Below are positions 6,098 to 13,194 of a stretch of DNA of 22,114 nucleotides, in pieces. This stretch comes from a virus. Where the stretch lies: IMG/VR virus record IMGVR_UViG_3300009187_000083, positions 1-22,114 of that record; one strand, given 5' to 3'. Below the pieces are notes generated by a model that did not search any database, had not been told where the DNA came from, and worked only from the letters and a program-made list of their open reading frames with translations. Made by a program: the position numbers and the translations under genes. Within the stretch, counting starts at the first letter, position 1. Each line of letters begins with the position of its first letter.

Positions 6098-6305
6098 TAA
6101 AGATATTAGCCTGATATTCATCACTAAAATACTTAGTACAGGCTTGATATGTTTTGGTATTGTACATAATAACTAAAATACCTCCAGCGTCAGCACTGCT
6201 AGCCTTTATTAGCCAATTACCAAATTCAACAGCTTCTAAAGATGCATAGCGAGTATACTTCTTTCTCTTACTAGAACTTGTGCCAATGTTTGTATTTGCA
6301 CTCAT
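6069..6305 (-). CDS. Hypothetical protein (78 aa)
   Basis: Begins MSANTNIGTSSSKRKKYTRY. ATG 6305 has AAAGG seven bases upstream; two further in-frame ATGs (6311, 6320) are possible. A basic Ser/Lys-rich N-terminus is followed by a small alpha/beta segment (GGILVIMYNTKTYQACTKYF). It overlaps the upstream peptidase gene by 35 nt and the convergent phosphoesterase gene at its 3' end. Unknown. Confidence 0.55.
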   Translation of the reverse strand: MSANTNIGTSSSKRKKYTRYASLEAVEFGNWLIKASSADAGGILVIMYNTKTYQACTKYFSDEYQANIFITYAMEKYQ

Positions 6306-6696
6306 TTTCATACCTTTCATAGAGCTGACTTTCTAAATCGTATGCTTCATCTTCCCACTCATAACTCTTAGAAGTTTTTCCTTTCCATAGAAAAACTCTA
6401 TCCTTACTAATTAGTTCTTTTCTCAGATATTGCCTAGAATGAACTAATTCATGAGCAAGAGCAACAAGCATATCCTTTTCAGATAATCGCTTGTTTAAAT
6501 GTATAGCTATCTCTGGATATTTATGATCATAGTTAAAATCGCAATATCCATCAGCATCCAATTTACATAGAGTTATTTCTATGTCTAGAGGTATGGTTCT
6601 CTTTCTTACGTTAAGTTTATCAAGATAAAAGGTGGCAGCATTTATTAGAACCTCTTCTTGTTCTTTAGAAGTCTTTCTAACACTAATATTAATCAT
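6271..6696 (-). CDS. HExxH zinc metallopeptidase-like protein, paralogue (141 aa)
   Basis: Begins MINISVRKTSKEQEEV; ATG overlaps the helicase stop (ATGA). Zinc motif HELVH at residues 82-86 followed by SRQY, then LWKG (103-106) and SYEWEDEAY (111-119), which holds the likely third ligand Glu117. The same sequence of blocks is found in the 4177-4683 protein. No signal peptide. Cytoplasmic gluzincin-type peptidase by motif; the partner or substrate is unknown. Coupling to gp41 suggests early or middle expression with replication genes. Confidence 0.75.
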   Translation of the reverse strand: MINISVRKTSKEQEEVLINAATFYLDKLNVRKRTIPLDIEITLCKLDADGYCDFNYDHKYPEIAIHLNKRLSEKDMLVALAHELVHSRQYLRKELISKDRVFLWKGKTSKSYEWEDEAYDLESQLYERYENECKYKHWHKF

Positions 6697-8078
6697 TTGA
6701 ATTCGTCGAAGACCGTTTTATCAAATTTACGTTCTTGCTTGATACGTTCGCCAGACGATGAACGATCGAACAACGGAGTATCATCTATAATATCGTCTTG
6801 TGCTGACTGCTCTACATTATAGAGCCTCATCTTAGATCTATCTACACCTACTACAAACTTTCTATGATGGCTAGGATCGTTATATCGATTCTTTAATTGT
6901 TTGACCAATATTTGTCCAAGGTCTTCCAGTTCCTCTGACGTGATAAGAGCAAACATAAAATCCGCAGTCGCGGGCAACCCAAACGATTCGCTAGTGTCTT
7001 CGAGGCCGAGATCAGTATTAGTATAACCTGAACGCGTAGTTTGAGTTGCAGATACGATTGGTACATTAAATTCAACCGCGAGCCCTCTAATCTCTTCTGC
7101 AATAGATTTGATATACGTGTATGAATTGACATTTGAACCATACTTTAGCCTCGAAGACATGCAGATGTTTAAGTAATCCACATAGATTATATCAGGAACA
7201 AAATTTCTTTTCAACTTCAATTCGCCTAGAAGATGCCTAAAATGAGCAGCTCCTGCAGACGCAGTAGGATATTCCTTAATGATTAACTTGCCTAGCGTCT
7301 TATTCTTAATGCGTTCAATCTTCTTATCGTATGCCTCTTTAGGCAGCATAGATAGCATATCCATTGGCTCATTCAATAGATTTGCATCAATACGCTCGGC
7401 AATCTTCTCTTCTGCCATTTCCATAGTAATGTATAGAACGTTCTTACCGCTCATTAAATTAGCAGCAGCACAATGACACATAAAGAGAGATTTACCTACA
7501 CCGGTACCTGCAAGAGCAACGTTAAGTGTCTTAAGAGGTAGACCGCCTTTAGTAATAGTATTAAAATAATCTAAATCGAACGGAACTCGCTTTTCTTTCT
7601 GATGATAAAACTCAAAGCGTGATTCAAAGTCATCAAGAAAGTCATGACCAATATGAGTATCGAATGATACACCCAATGCATCAGAGAGTAGAGCTGGTAT
7701 CTTACCTTTACCATCTTGCGAATTGCCATTGATAATCTGAATAGAGCTCATAATAGCATTGTAAATGGCTCTGTCCTGACAATACTTCTCAGTTTGATCT
7801 ACAAGCCATTTAACATCTGCTTGCTCATCCTTAATCTCATTTACTTTATCAACGAGCATTTTATGCTCATCATCATTAGTACCTGAGACACTATCCAACT
7901 CTACAATCAGCGCTGCTTTAGTAGGAATACTATTATACTTCGTTACATATTCATCTATTAGTTTAAACAGAACCTTATCAAGCTTATTCTGAAAATAGTC
8001 TGCCTTTAAAAAAGGAAGAGTTTTTCTTGCAAACTCTTCATTAAAGACTAAGTTATTAAAGATTGTATTTTCAATCAT
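6693..8078 (-). CDS. 41: Replicative DNA helicase, T4 gp41 / DnaB family (461 aa)
   Basis: Hexameric 5'-3' helicase that unwinds the fork with primase. The N-terminal helical domain spans ~1-130, followed by a RecA-fold motor. Walker A AGTGVGKS is at 190-197, the H1a-type YITMEMAEE at 216-224, Walker B IIYVDY at 297-302, and the H3-type SATQTTRSGY near 345. Length equals that of T4 gp41 (~475). It starts within the last 8 nt of uvsX (ATG 8078), so it is translationally coupled to it. The C-terminal 40 residues are acidic then basic (DDIIDDTP...GERIKQERK), a likely partner-binding tail. Confidence 0.93.
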   Translation of the reverse strand: MIENTIFNNLVFNEEFARKTLPFLKADYFQNKLDKVLFKLIDEYVTKYNSIPTKAALIVELDSVSGTNDDEHKMLVDKVNEIKDEQADVKWLVDQTEKYCQDRAIYNAIMSSIQIINGNSQDGKGKIPALLSDALGVSFDTHIGHDFLDDFESRFEFYHQKEKRVPFDLDYFNTITKGGLPLKTLNVALAGTGVGKSLFMCHCAAANLMSGKNVLYITMEMAEEKIAERIDANLLNEPMDMLSMLPKEAYDKKIERIKNKTLGKLIIKEYPTASAGAAHFRHLLGELKLKRNFVPDIIYVDYLNICMSSRLKYGSNVNSYTYIKSIAEEIRGLAVEFNVPIVSATQTTRSGYTNTDLGLEDTSESFGLPATADFMFALITSEELEDLGQILVKQLKNRYNDPSHHRKFVVGVDRSKMRLYNVEQSAQDDIIDDTPLFDRSSSGERIKQERKFDKTVFDEFK

Positions 8079-9108
8079 CAGTTTCTGTTATTGTGTTTGA
8101 TCCATAACTAAACTCTTTCTTAGCTACTTCTTCAAGCTGTTCCATAATCTCAGCAGTAAAATACTCAGCAGGATTACGATTAATCTCTTTGCCAAATACT
8201 TTACGACCGTCTGGTAATTCATAGCGGGTAGATGACTTTTTAATGATTTCATACTTCTCAGCCAAGTCTAGGAGACCGTAGTAGCGGTCAAGGCCCTTGT
8301 CGTAAGTAAGTAACACTTCTGCGATTCCGTGTTCTTTTGATAGACGGGACTTATACATCTTGACTTTAATGATGTTTCCAATAATTGCGTCTCCGTCTTT
8401 TTCTTTCTTTTTGCTGAGCATTGCAATAGTGCTGGCAGCATATTTGAGCCCTGAACCACCTGATACCTCCTTTGTAGGAACATAAGAGCCAACCATTTCA
8501 TAGACGTGGTTGGTGACTAGCATTGGGATACGAACTTTAGCAAGCTTCAATGTAAGAACGCGGAAGGCTGCTTTAATAACCTGCGACTTAGTCATATCGC
8601 GAGTATCTTTACCTTCCAGACTATCTTCCATTTCCTTAGAGGTAGATAGCAGACCTAATGAATCAAGCACAAACATCATAGGAGGACGCTTGTCTTCTGG
8701 CTGCTTATCGTATGCATCAATCATCTTAAGTGCATGAGTCTTAAACTTCTGAATAGTGTCTGGCTCAGCAATAATAACGCGGTTAGTATCAATACCGCGA
8801 TCTTCCATCATCTGTTTCGTTACGGCTGCTTCGGTGTCGTAGTAGACGACTCCTCCGGCTGGGTTCTTGTCAAGGAAGGCTCTAACGACACCAAGTACGA
8901 AGAAAGTTTTACCAGTAGCGGACTCTCCTGCAAAAGCAGTAACTTTGTTATCAGGTACGCCACCATAGAGGCTACCAGAGAGAACAGCGTTGAGAATATA
9001 GCTGCCAGTATCAATAAAACCACCAAACTCAGCACTACCGTTGCCGTCAGCGGCAATACAAGTATCCTCATCTTTAATAGTCTCCACTAAGTCTCTAAAA
9101 AAGCTCAT
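8071..9108 (-). CDS. uvsX: UvsX RecA-like recombinase (345 aa)
   Basis: Strand-exchange protein for recombination-dependent replication and repair. Walker A GESATGKT at 61-68; catalytic-type VVYYDTEAAV at 87-96; Walker B MMFVLDS at 144-150; L2-like region VTNHVYEMVGSY...SGGSGLKYAAS around 208-236. The acidic C-terminal tail (NTITETDD) is typical of RecA-type regulators. AAGG precedes ATG 9108. It forms an operon with gp41 downstream, as in several T4 relatives. Confidence 0.94.
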   Translation of the reverse strand: MSFFRDLVETIKDEDTCIAADGNGSAEFGGFIDTGSYILNAVLSGSLYGGVPDNKVTAFAGESATGKTFFVLGVVRAFLDKNPAGGVVYYDTEAAVTKQMMEDRGIDTNRVIIAEPDTIQKFKTHALKMIDAYDKQPEDKRPPMMFVLDSLGLLSTSKEMEDSLEGKDTRDMTKSQVIKAAFRVLTLKLAKVRIPMLVTNHVYEMVGSYVPTKEVSGGSGLKYAASTIAMLSKKKEKDGDAIIGNIIKVKMYKSRLSKEHGIAEVLLTYDKGLDRYYGLLDLAEKYEIIKKSSTRYELPDGRKVFGKEINRNPAEYFTAEIMEQLEEVAKKEFSYGSNTITETDD

Positions 9109-9121
9109 CGTCTATCCTTTA

Positions 9122-9298
9122 TTAAAAGCGTGCACATTTCATAATATAGTCTCTTACTCGTTCAGAATCAACTTCAAACATATCGATTGGCTTTTGCATA
9201 TCAAATACCTTTTTAGGTGTATTCCACCAGCGCTCTACTAGAATAGCATCGCCCATTATAGCAAATAAAATACCATCTAATCGAGACTTTTCTATCAT
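9122..9298 (-). CDS. DUF2384-like (MbcA/ParS/Xre toxin-binding) mini-protein (58 aa)
   Basis: Begins MIEKSRLDGILFAIMGDAIL. The pattern AIMGDAILVERWWNTPKKVFDMQKPIDMF matches the core of the MbcA/ParS/Xre antitoxin C-terminal domain (A..G....A..WL.TPN..L....P...L). That domain normally follows an HTH and binds a RES-type toxin; here it stands alone with no HTH and no toxin gene beside it. ATG 9298 lies two bases from the stop of the upstream gene (TAATATG). It sits directly before uvsX. Possibly an anti-toxin-antitoxin decoy; that is inference. Confidence 0.6.
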   Translation of the reverse strand: MIEKSRLDGILFAIMGDAILVERWWNTPKKVFDMQKPIDMFEVDSERVRDYIMKCARF

Positions 9299-9299
9299 A

Positions 9300-9824
9300 T
9301 TAATCCCATAAGTCCTGGTAATACTTACCGAAAAGCTCAAGACCTTCTCGTATACGCTGCGAATGCATCATACGGCCGTCCCAATCACATTCACCCCAAA
9401 CCTTCCACTTAATCTCTTTCAAGCCCTTTTCGTCAAACCCTTCCTTGCTAGCCATATCATCCCAATCGATTACAGGTTTAACTAGCCAGTATTGCTCATC
9501 CCAATCTTCGTCAAGCACTTGCTCAAATGACCAAATCATTTTATCCATGATTTCTTCCCAATGCTTATGACCTGCAGCCCATGCGTCGTCATTTCCTTCT
9601 GCATAGAAGTCAAAACAGGTTTGAGGGTATTGATTGTCTGTTTGTTGAAATTCAGGAAGGTCGCTAGGTGATCCTTGCTTATTAGCTTTCACCTGCTTAA
9701 GCATAGGAAGTATAATAAGTGCAAGAGTATGGTCCATACCCCATGTATCCCATTTGTCTATACGGATACTTACCTTACGCTCTTTGGTATGGTTCTTAGG
9801 ATACTTGCCCATAAAGACTTTCAA
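9300..9824 (-). CDS. Widespread phage protein of unknown function (174 aa), TTG start
   Basis: Begins MKVFMGKYPKNHTKER. The block KVSIRIDKWDTWGMDHTLA, followed by LIILPMLKQVKANKQGSP, is the signature of a protein found in many T4-like phages, without known function. The rest is Trp/Asp-rich (KHWEEIMDKMIWSFEQVLDE). I prefer TTG at 9824-9822 because AGGAGG lies at the right distance; the first ATG (9812) is too far. The TTG shares bases with the upstream TGA stop (TTGA). Confidence 0.8.
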   Translation of the reverse strand: MKVFMGKYPKNHTKERKVSIRIDKWDTWGMDHTLALIILPMLKQVKANKQGSPSDLPEFQQTDNQYPQTCFDFYAEGNDDAWAAGHKHWEEIMDKMIWSFEQVLDEDWDEQYWLVKPVIDWDDMASKEGFDEKGLKEIKWKVWGECDWDGRMMHSQRIREGLELFGKYYQDLWD

Positions 9825-9991
9825 AATAAAGCCTCCTCAAAATTAGCCCAATCAATAACAGGCTTAATTATAAGCTCTTCTTTTAATAAAGACCAGCCAG
9901 GCTTATTACTAATATAATGTTTAGCCAGGCGTATAGAATAAAATCGGCGCATTTTATCGCCGAATTCGTCTACTGCATAATAAAGTATCAT
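9821..9991 (-). CDS. Small hypothetical protein (56 aa)
   Basis: Begins MILYYAVDEFGDKMRRFYSI, ends VIDWANFEEALF. It overlaps the upstream gene by TAATG and the downstream gene by TTGA. The C-terminal LIIKPVIDWANFEEA closely resembles an internal stretch of the downstream 174-aa protein (LVKPVIDWDDMASKEG), pointing to a shared motif or a partial duplication. Otherwise unknown. Confidence 0.65.
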   Translation of the reverse strand: MILYYAVDEFGDKMRRFYSIRLAKHYISNKPGWSLLKEELIIKPVIDWANFEEALF

Positions 9992-10230
9992 TAACTTTCG
10001 TAAATGGCTTTTATTTTCTGTTTAAATTCTTTAATTTTATCTAATCTATTTGGCCAGTAAATGTAGTCTTTATCTGGATTTTTTTCCAAATTAGAAAGAA
10101 GAGGAAGGATCATTTTATAGATCTTATCAACTTTATCTGAACTAGACTTAGCCGTTTGAGCTATGTCTAGTTCATTTTCGTCGACAATACTAAATCCAAA
10201 ATCAAAGTCATTATCTAATTCTGCTTTCAT
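9991..10230 (-). CDS. Conserved-type small phage protein (79 aa)
   Basis: Begins MKAELDNDFDFGFSIVDENE. An acidic N-terminal leader (LDNDFDFGFSIVDENEL) is followed by one long helical domain ending in DYIYWPNRLDKIKEFKQKI. The FDFGF..VDE and WP-R--KI-EFK features are common to a short protein found in T4-like phages of several hosts, function unknown. Coupled by TAATG to the next gene. Confidence 0.7.
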   Translation of the reverse strand: MKAELDNDFDFGFSIVDENELDIAQTAKSSSDKVDKIYKMILPLLSNLEKNPDKDYIYWPNRLDKIKEFKQKIKAIYES

Positions 10231-10239
10231 GTTTATATT

Positions 10240-12168
10240 TTATAGAAGATTAATAATAAAGTTACGGAACGATTGCAAGCTTTCTTTTAGTTTCTTAGCT
10301 TTTGGCTTAACAGCTTCTACATCGCTTAGAGTCTTTTTAACCAAATTATGAGGAATGTCTGGATGCATTCTATCCTTAAAGTACTTAAGCTTCTCTTCGT
10401 GAGAGGCATCGCTATGAGCCATATTTCTAAGCTCAGTAGCTCTTACAGTGTCATGCTCACCACCGGCTTCAGATCTAATACTGGTAGATAGGTGATTAAA
10501 GTGATATGGAACATGTCCTGCCTTATCTGCCTTGCCGTTATAAGCAGCAACTTGCTTAGCCGATTCTTCACGGCCCTTGCCTAATACAACATGCGCATTA
10601 GTGACATGAGGGTTGTTTTTATGGAAGTGTGTCATGTTCTGGAACATGCTTCCGCCTTCATGAACATGAAGTTTACCTGCTTCAATATCTTTATGAAATG
10701 CATGCTTAATTAGATTAGAACGATGCTCAGATGAAAGAGGATTATCAGCATCATTAGGCTTGTTCTTCGTAATGTACAGATGAACTGGACCGTGATTTTT
10801 CTTTAAGGCATCATTAATAAGCGCTTCATGGCCACGATGGAAAGGTTGCATACGTGCGGCAGGAATAACTACTGCTTTATGTTCTGTATCTTCTGTAACG
10901 CTTGGCTTCTTCTTGCTTAGCTCTGCGTTCTTAGCAAAGTTAGCTCTATTAAACTCTGAACGAGGATTAAGCTTGGTTGTAGAAGTAGCAGGATGCTTAC
11001 CGCGAGGAACATAGCCTTCTGGAGGAGCAGGCTTAAACTTACCATGCTCATCAGGAATCTCATGCTTGATAGGAGAGCTTTCATCAGCCTTATGCGTCTC
11101 GTGGACATAATCTCTGACCGCATTAGTCATAGCATGATGAACTTCAAATGTCTTATTAATAGCGCTCTTATGAGCATCTATTTCTTTTAAAGCAGCATGC
11201 TTTGCTTCAGTCTTAGCCTGCTTTGCTTTATCAGTCTTAACCTTAGCAATTTCTTTATCGTGAGCATCAGATACAAACTTCTTTAAGTCACCATGCATTA
11301 ATTGTTTCTGACCTTCGCCGCCGTACTCGCCTGTACGAATCTTGCTATTAACAAACGGCTCTAGATGATGTTTGTATGATGCATTAGCAACAGTATCTAA
11401 ATGTGAACGTGTTTCTTTATCTTTTAAATGCGCACCAATAGCCTTATTGTGTGTATCAAGTTTCTTGCTACTAACCTTAGGAGCATTTAGTTCTACATTA
11501 TAAACATCTGGATGATGTTTAATATCCTTACCAGGCTTTAGTCCATGAGGGTTATTAAAATTCTTATCCATAGCGGTGTGCGATGCGATAACAATTTTAG
11601 CTCTATGAAGCTTCTTTACTTCTTCTGGATTCGATGTAGAGTTACGAACTACATTAGTTTGCCAGGTAGCTTTACCATTAGCTAAATGAATGTCTTTCTT
11701 AGGCTCTGTTGTATGAATATCATGCTGAATAATAGGAGCCGCACCATGAATCTTGTGAGCATGGTCAAGAAGCGATGAAAGCATAGGAGTCAAATGATGC
11801 TCTGCACCATAATGCTTCTTTATATCTTCGTGCGAATAGGATACCTTTTCTTCAGGTTTTACGGTCTTAGCATCCATTCTACCCTTGTATGCAACACCCA
11901 CAGCATTTTCTGGATGATGAGGATTATGGAATGGAGAATCCTTAGAGTTTCTTGCGGTAACTACTGATACCTTACCGTCTGTTTTCTTTTGTGGTTCCAT
12001 AGAGGATTTGCTATCTTCACGGTGCTGCATGTGCTTGTAGATATTAGCAGCAGCGCCGGTAGCAGATGATCCTCTAAATGCATAGTCAGCCAGGTGAGTG
12101 TAATGCTTAGGATCTGGAGTTCCTAATGCCTGATATTTTTCATTTAAGTAGAAAGAAAAGGAAAACAT
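10240..12168 (-). CDS. Two-domain KxDG ligase-like / HxGH nucleotidyltransferase fusion protein (642 aa)
   Basis: The N-terminal ~230 residues resemble the phage DUF6267-type domain. It has a KxDG motif (K62-T-D-G65) like the AMP-accepting lysine motif of covalent nucleotidyltransferases, then VGVAYKGR, a SYSHEDIKKHYG block, and KIVIASHTAMD. The middle (~270-420) is Lys/His/Ala-rich and probably extended. The C-terminal domain carries PAARMQPFHRGH (HRGH at 444-447) and STSIRS...VRATELRNMA, the two signatures of HxGH-type cytidylyl/adenylyltransferases. Histidine is strikingly abundant throughout. The pair of domains suggests nucleotide or RNA end chemistry, perhaps NAD-related; substrate unknown. 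A TATAAATA element precedes it. Confidence 0.7.
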   Translation of the reverse strand: MFSFSFYLNEKYQALGTPDPKHYTHLADYAFRGSSATGAAANIYKHMQHREDSKSSMEPQKKTDGKVSVVTARNSKDSPFHNPHHPENAVGVAYKGRMDAKTVKPEEKVSYSHEDIKKHYGAEHHLTPMLSSLLDHAHKIHGAAPIIQHDIHTTEPKKDIHLANGKATWQTNVVRNSTSNPEEVKKLHRAKIVIASHTAMDKNFNNPHGLKPGKDIKHHPDVYNVELNAPKVSSKKLDTHNKAIGAHLKDKETRSHLDTVANASYKHHLEPFVNSKIRTGEYGGEGQKQLMHGDLKKFVSDAHDKEIAKVKTDKAKQAKTEAKHAALKEIDAHKSAINKTFEVHHAMTNAVRDYVHETHKADESSPIKHEIPDEHGKFKPAPPEGYVPRGKHPATSTTKLNPRSEFNRANFAKNAELSKKKPSVTEDTEHKAVVIPAARMQPFHRGHEALINDALKKNHGPVHLYITKNKPNDADNPLSSEHRSNLIKHAFHKDIEAGKLHVHEGGSMFQNMTHFHKNNPHVTNAHVVLGKGREESAKQVAAYNGKADKAGHVPYHFNHLSTSIRSEAGGEHDTVRATELRNMAHSDASHEEKLKYFKDRMHPDIPHNLVKKTLSDVEAVKPKAKKLKESLQSFRNFIINLL

Positions 12169-12198
12169 AATTACTCGCTATGAATAAACTTTATAATA

Positions 12199-12206
12199 TA
12201 TTTATA
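12199..12206 (-). promoter_or_regulatory. Possible T4-type late promoter TATAAATA
   Basis: Exact TATAAATA on the minus strand, 31 nt before ATG 12168. The TAA within it (12204-12202) is also the stop codon of the polymerase gene. A few chance matches are expected in 22 kb of AT-rich DNA, so support is position only. Confidence 0.45.
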
Positions 12207-13170
12207 TAAAGAACTCTTCCAAAGTATTTCTCTTCTCAGTTTCCCATCCTATAGTATCCAGAATACCTTTGATAGGCTCAATAAACGCCTTCTGAAACTG
12301 CACATCATAGTCGATCATATGTTCTAGATCTAGCTCTTTAGGAAGTTTTCCGGGCGTCGATATAACATGCTCGCCAAGGTAGTTAGGAGTCTTAAGATAG
12401 CAGAACTTAATCTTCTCTCCCTTCTTTACAGTATCATATTTCTTATCGAGCTTACGCTGCTTGATTGCGTGATTGTATAGCAGAGCACCTTTAACGTGAA
12501 TAGGTGTACCTAACTTGAACACCTTACCGCCACTACTATCAGACCACTTATCGAGTTCAGTAACACCACGCGGGAATGCAATTTGTTCGAACGGTAGACT
12601 CTTAAACTCATCTCTACTCTTCTCAATGTATGAAATCATATCATCTTCAGTCTTGGTCATGATAATAGTCATACTCTCTTTAATCATCTTACGAACCGGT
12701 GCAGGAGTAGATGAACGAACAGCCTCGATGCCCATCATCTTAAGCTTGGGCTCGGCATACTGAACGCCTTCAGAGTTATGCACGTTAAGAATATATCGCT
12801 TCTTAGCAGTAAAGATGCCTTTATCAGCAATAACTTCTCGCTTCATCTTCATCTTCTGCTCATAAGCATTCACATAGATTGACAGCTCTTCATAGCACTT
12901 ATCAATATACGGCTCAAGTACTTTATCACAGAACTTATCTAAGTACTTAACTACCTTCTCGGTCGGAAGTTCTGCTGCTGTCTGCTTGACTAACTCATCC
13001 AGTGTAATATACATTGAATCGGTATCAACGGCAAGCACATAATCGACATTGTCAGTCTTAAGAGTCTTGTTAAGATACTCGTTCATCTTCTTTTCCATCC
13101 AGCGGATAGAAAGCTGACCCGACTTAGTAATTGATTCGGCATACTTAGGGTCAAACCAGCGGAAGAACAT
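12202..13170 (-). CDS. 43: DNA polymerase gp43, C-terminal part (after in-frame stop)
   Basis: Family B polymerase palm and thumb. The conserved motif C YVLAVDTDSMYI sits near the start, and the region GQLSIRWMEKKMNEYLNK matches T4 gp43 just after motif B. The frame is the same as that of 13192-14739 and is open up to the TAA at 13194-13192. The first ATG is 13170 (MFFRWFDPKYAES), but it has no ribosome binding site, and starting there would lose the AYGALAN residues of motif B. So this part is either made by readthrough of the TAA, re-initiated inefficiently, or artificially separated by a sequence error. C-terminal end NTLEEFFI is near the expected length. Confidence 0.8.
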   Translation of the reverse strand: MFFRWFDPKYAESITKSGQLSIRWMEKKMNEYLNKTLKTDNVDYVLAVDTDSMYITLDELVKQTAAELPTEKVVKYLDKFCDKVLEPYIDKCYEELSIYVNAYEQKMKMKREVIADKGIFTAKKRYILNVHNSEGVQYAEPKLKMMGIEAVRSSTPAPVRKMIKESMTIIMTKTEDDMISYIEKSRDEFKSLPFEQIAFPRGVTELDKWSDSSGGKVFKLGTPIHVKGALLYNHAIKQRKLDKKYDTVKKGEKIKFCYLKTPNYLGEHVISTPGKLPKELDLEHMIDYDVQFQKAFIEPIKGILDTIGWETEKRNTLEEFFI

Positions 13171-13191
13171 ATTCGCAAGAGCGCCATAAGC

Positions 13192-13194
13192 TTA
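13192..13194 (-). other. In-frame TAA at the Ser of polymerase motif B
   Basis: Codons read ...AAA-AAG-ATT-CAG-CTA-AAC-TAA-GCT-TAT-GGC (KKIQLN-stop-AYG). In other family B polymerases this is KxxxNSxYG, so TAA replaces the Ser codon (TCA differs by one base). No frame change and no inserted sequence. See the findings. Confidence 0.9.

Noticed and set aside
10240-12168. Frameshifted or fused gene-calling artefact for the 642-aa protein
   Set aside because: One uninterrupted frame with consistent composition, and both domain signatures lie in the same frame.
13188-13193. HindIII site (AAGCTT) at the polymerase stop, and similar sequence at both window ends, as a sign of a cloning junction
   Set aside because: AAGCTT also occurs inside intact genes here, and the polymerase frame and homology continue across the site, so no joined fragments are indicated.
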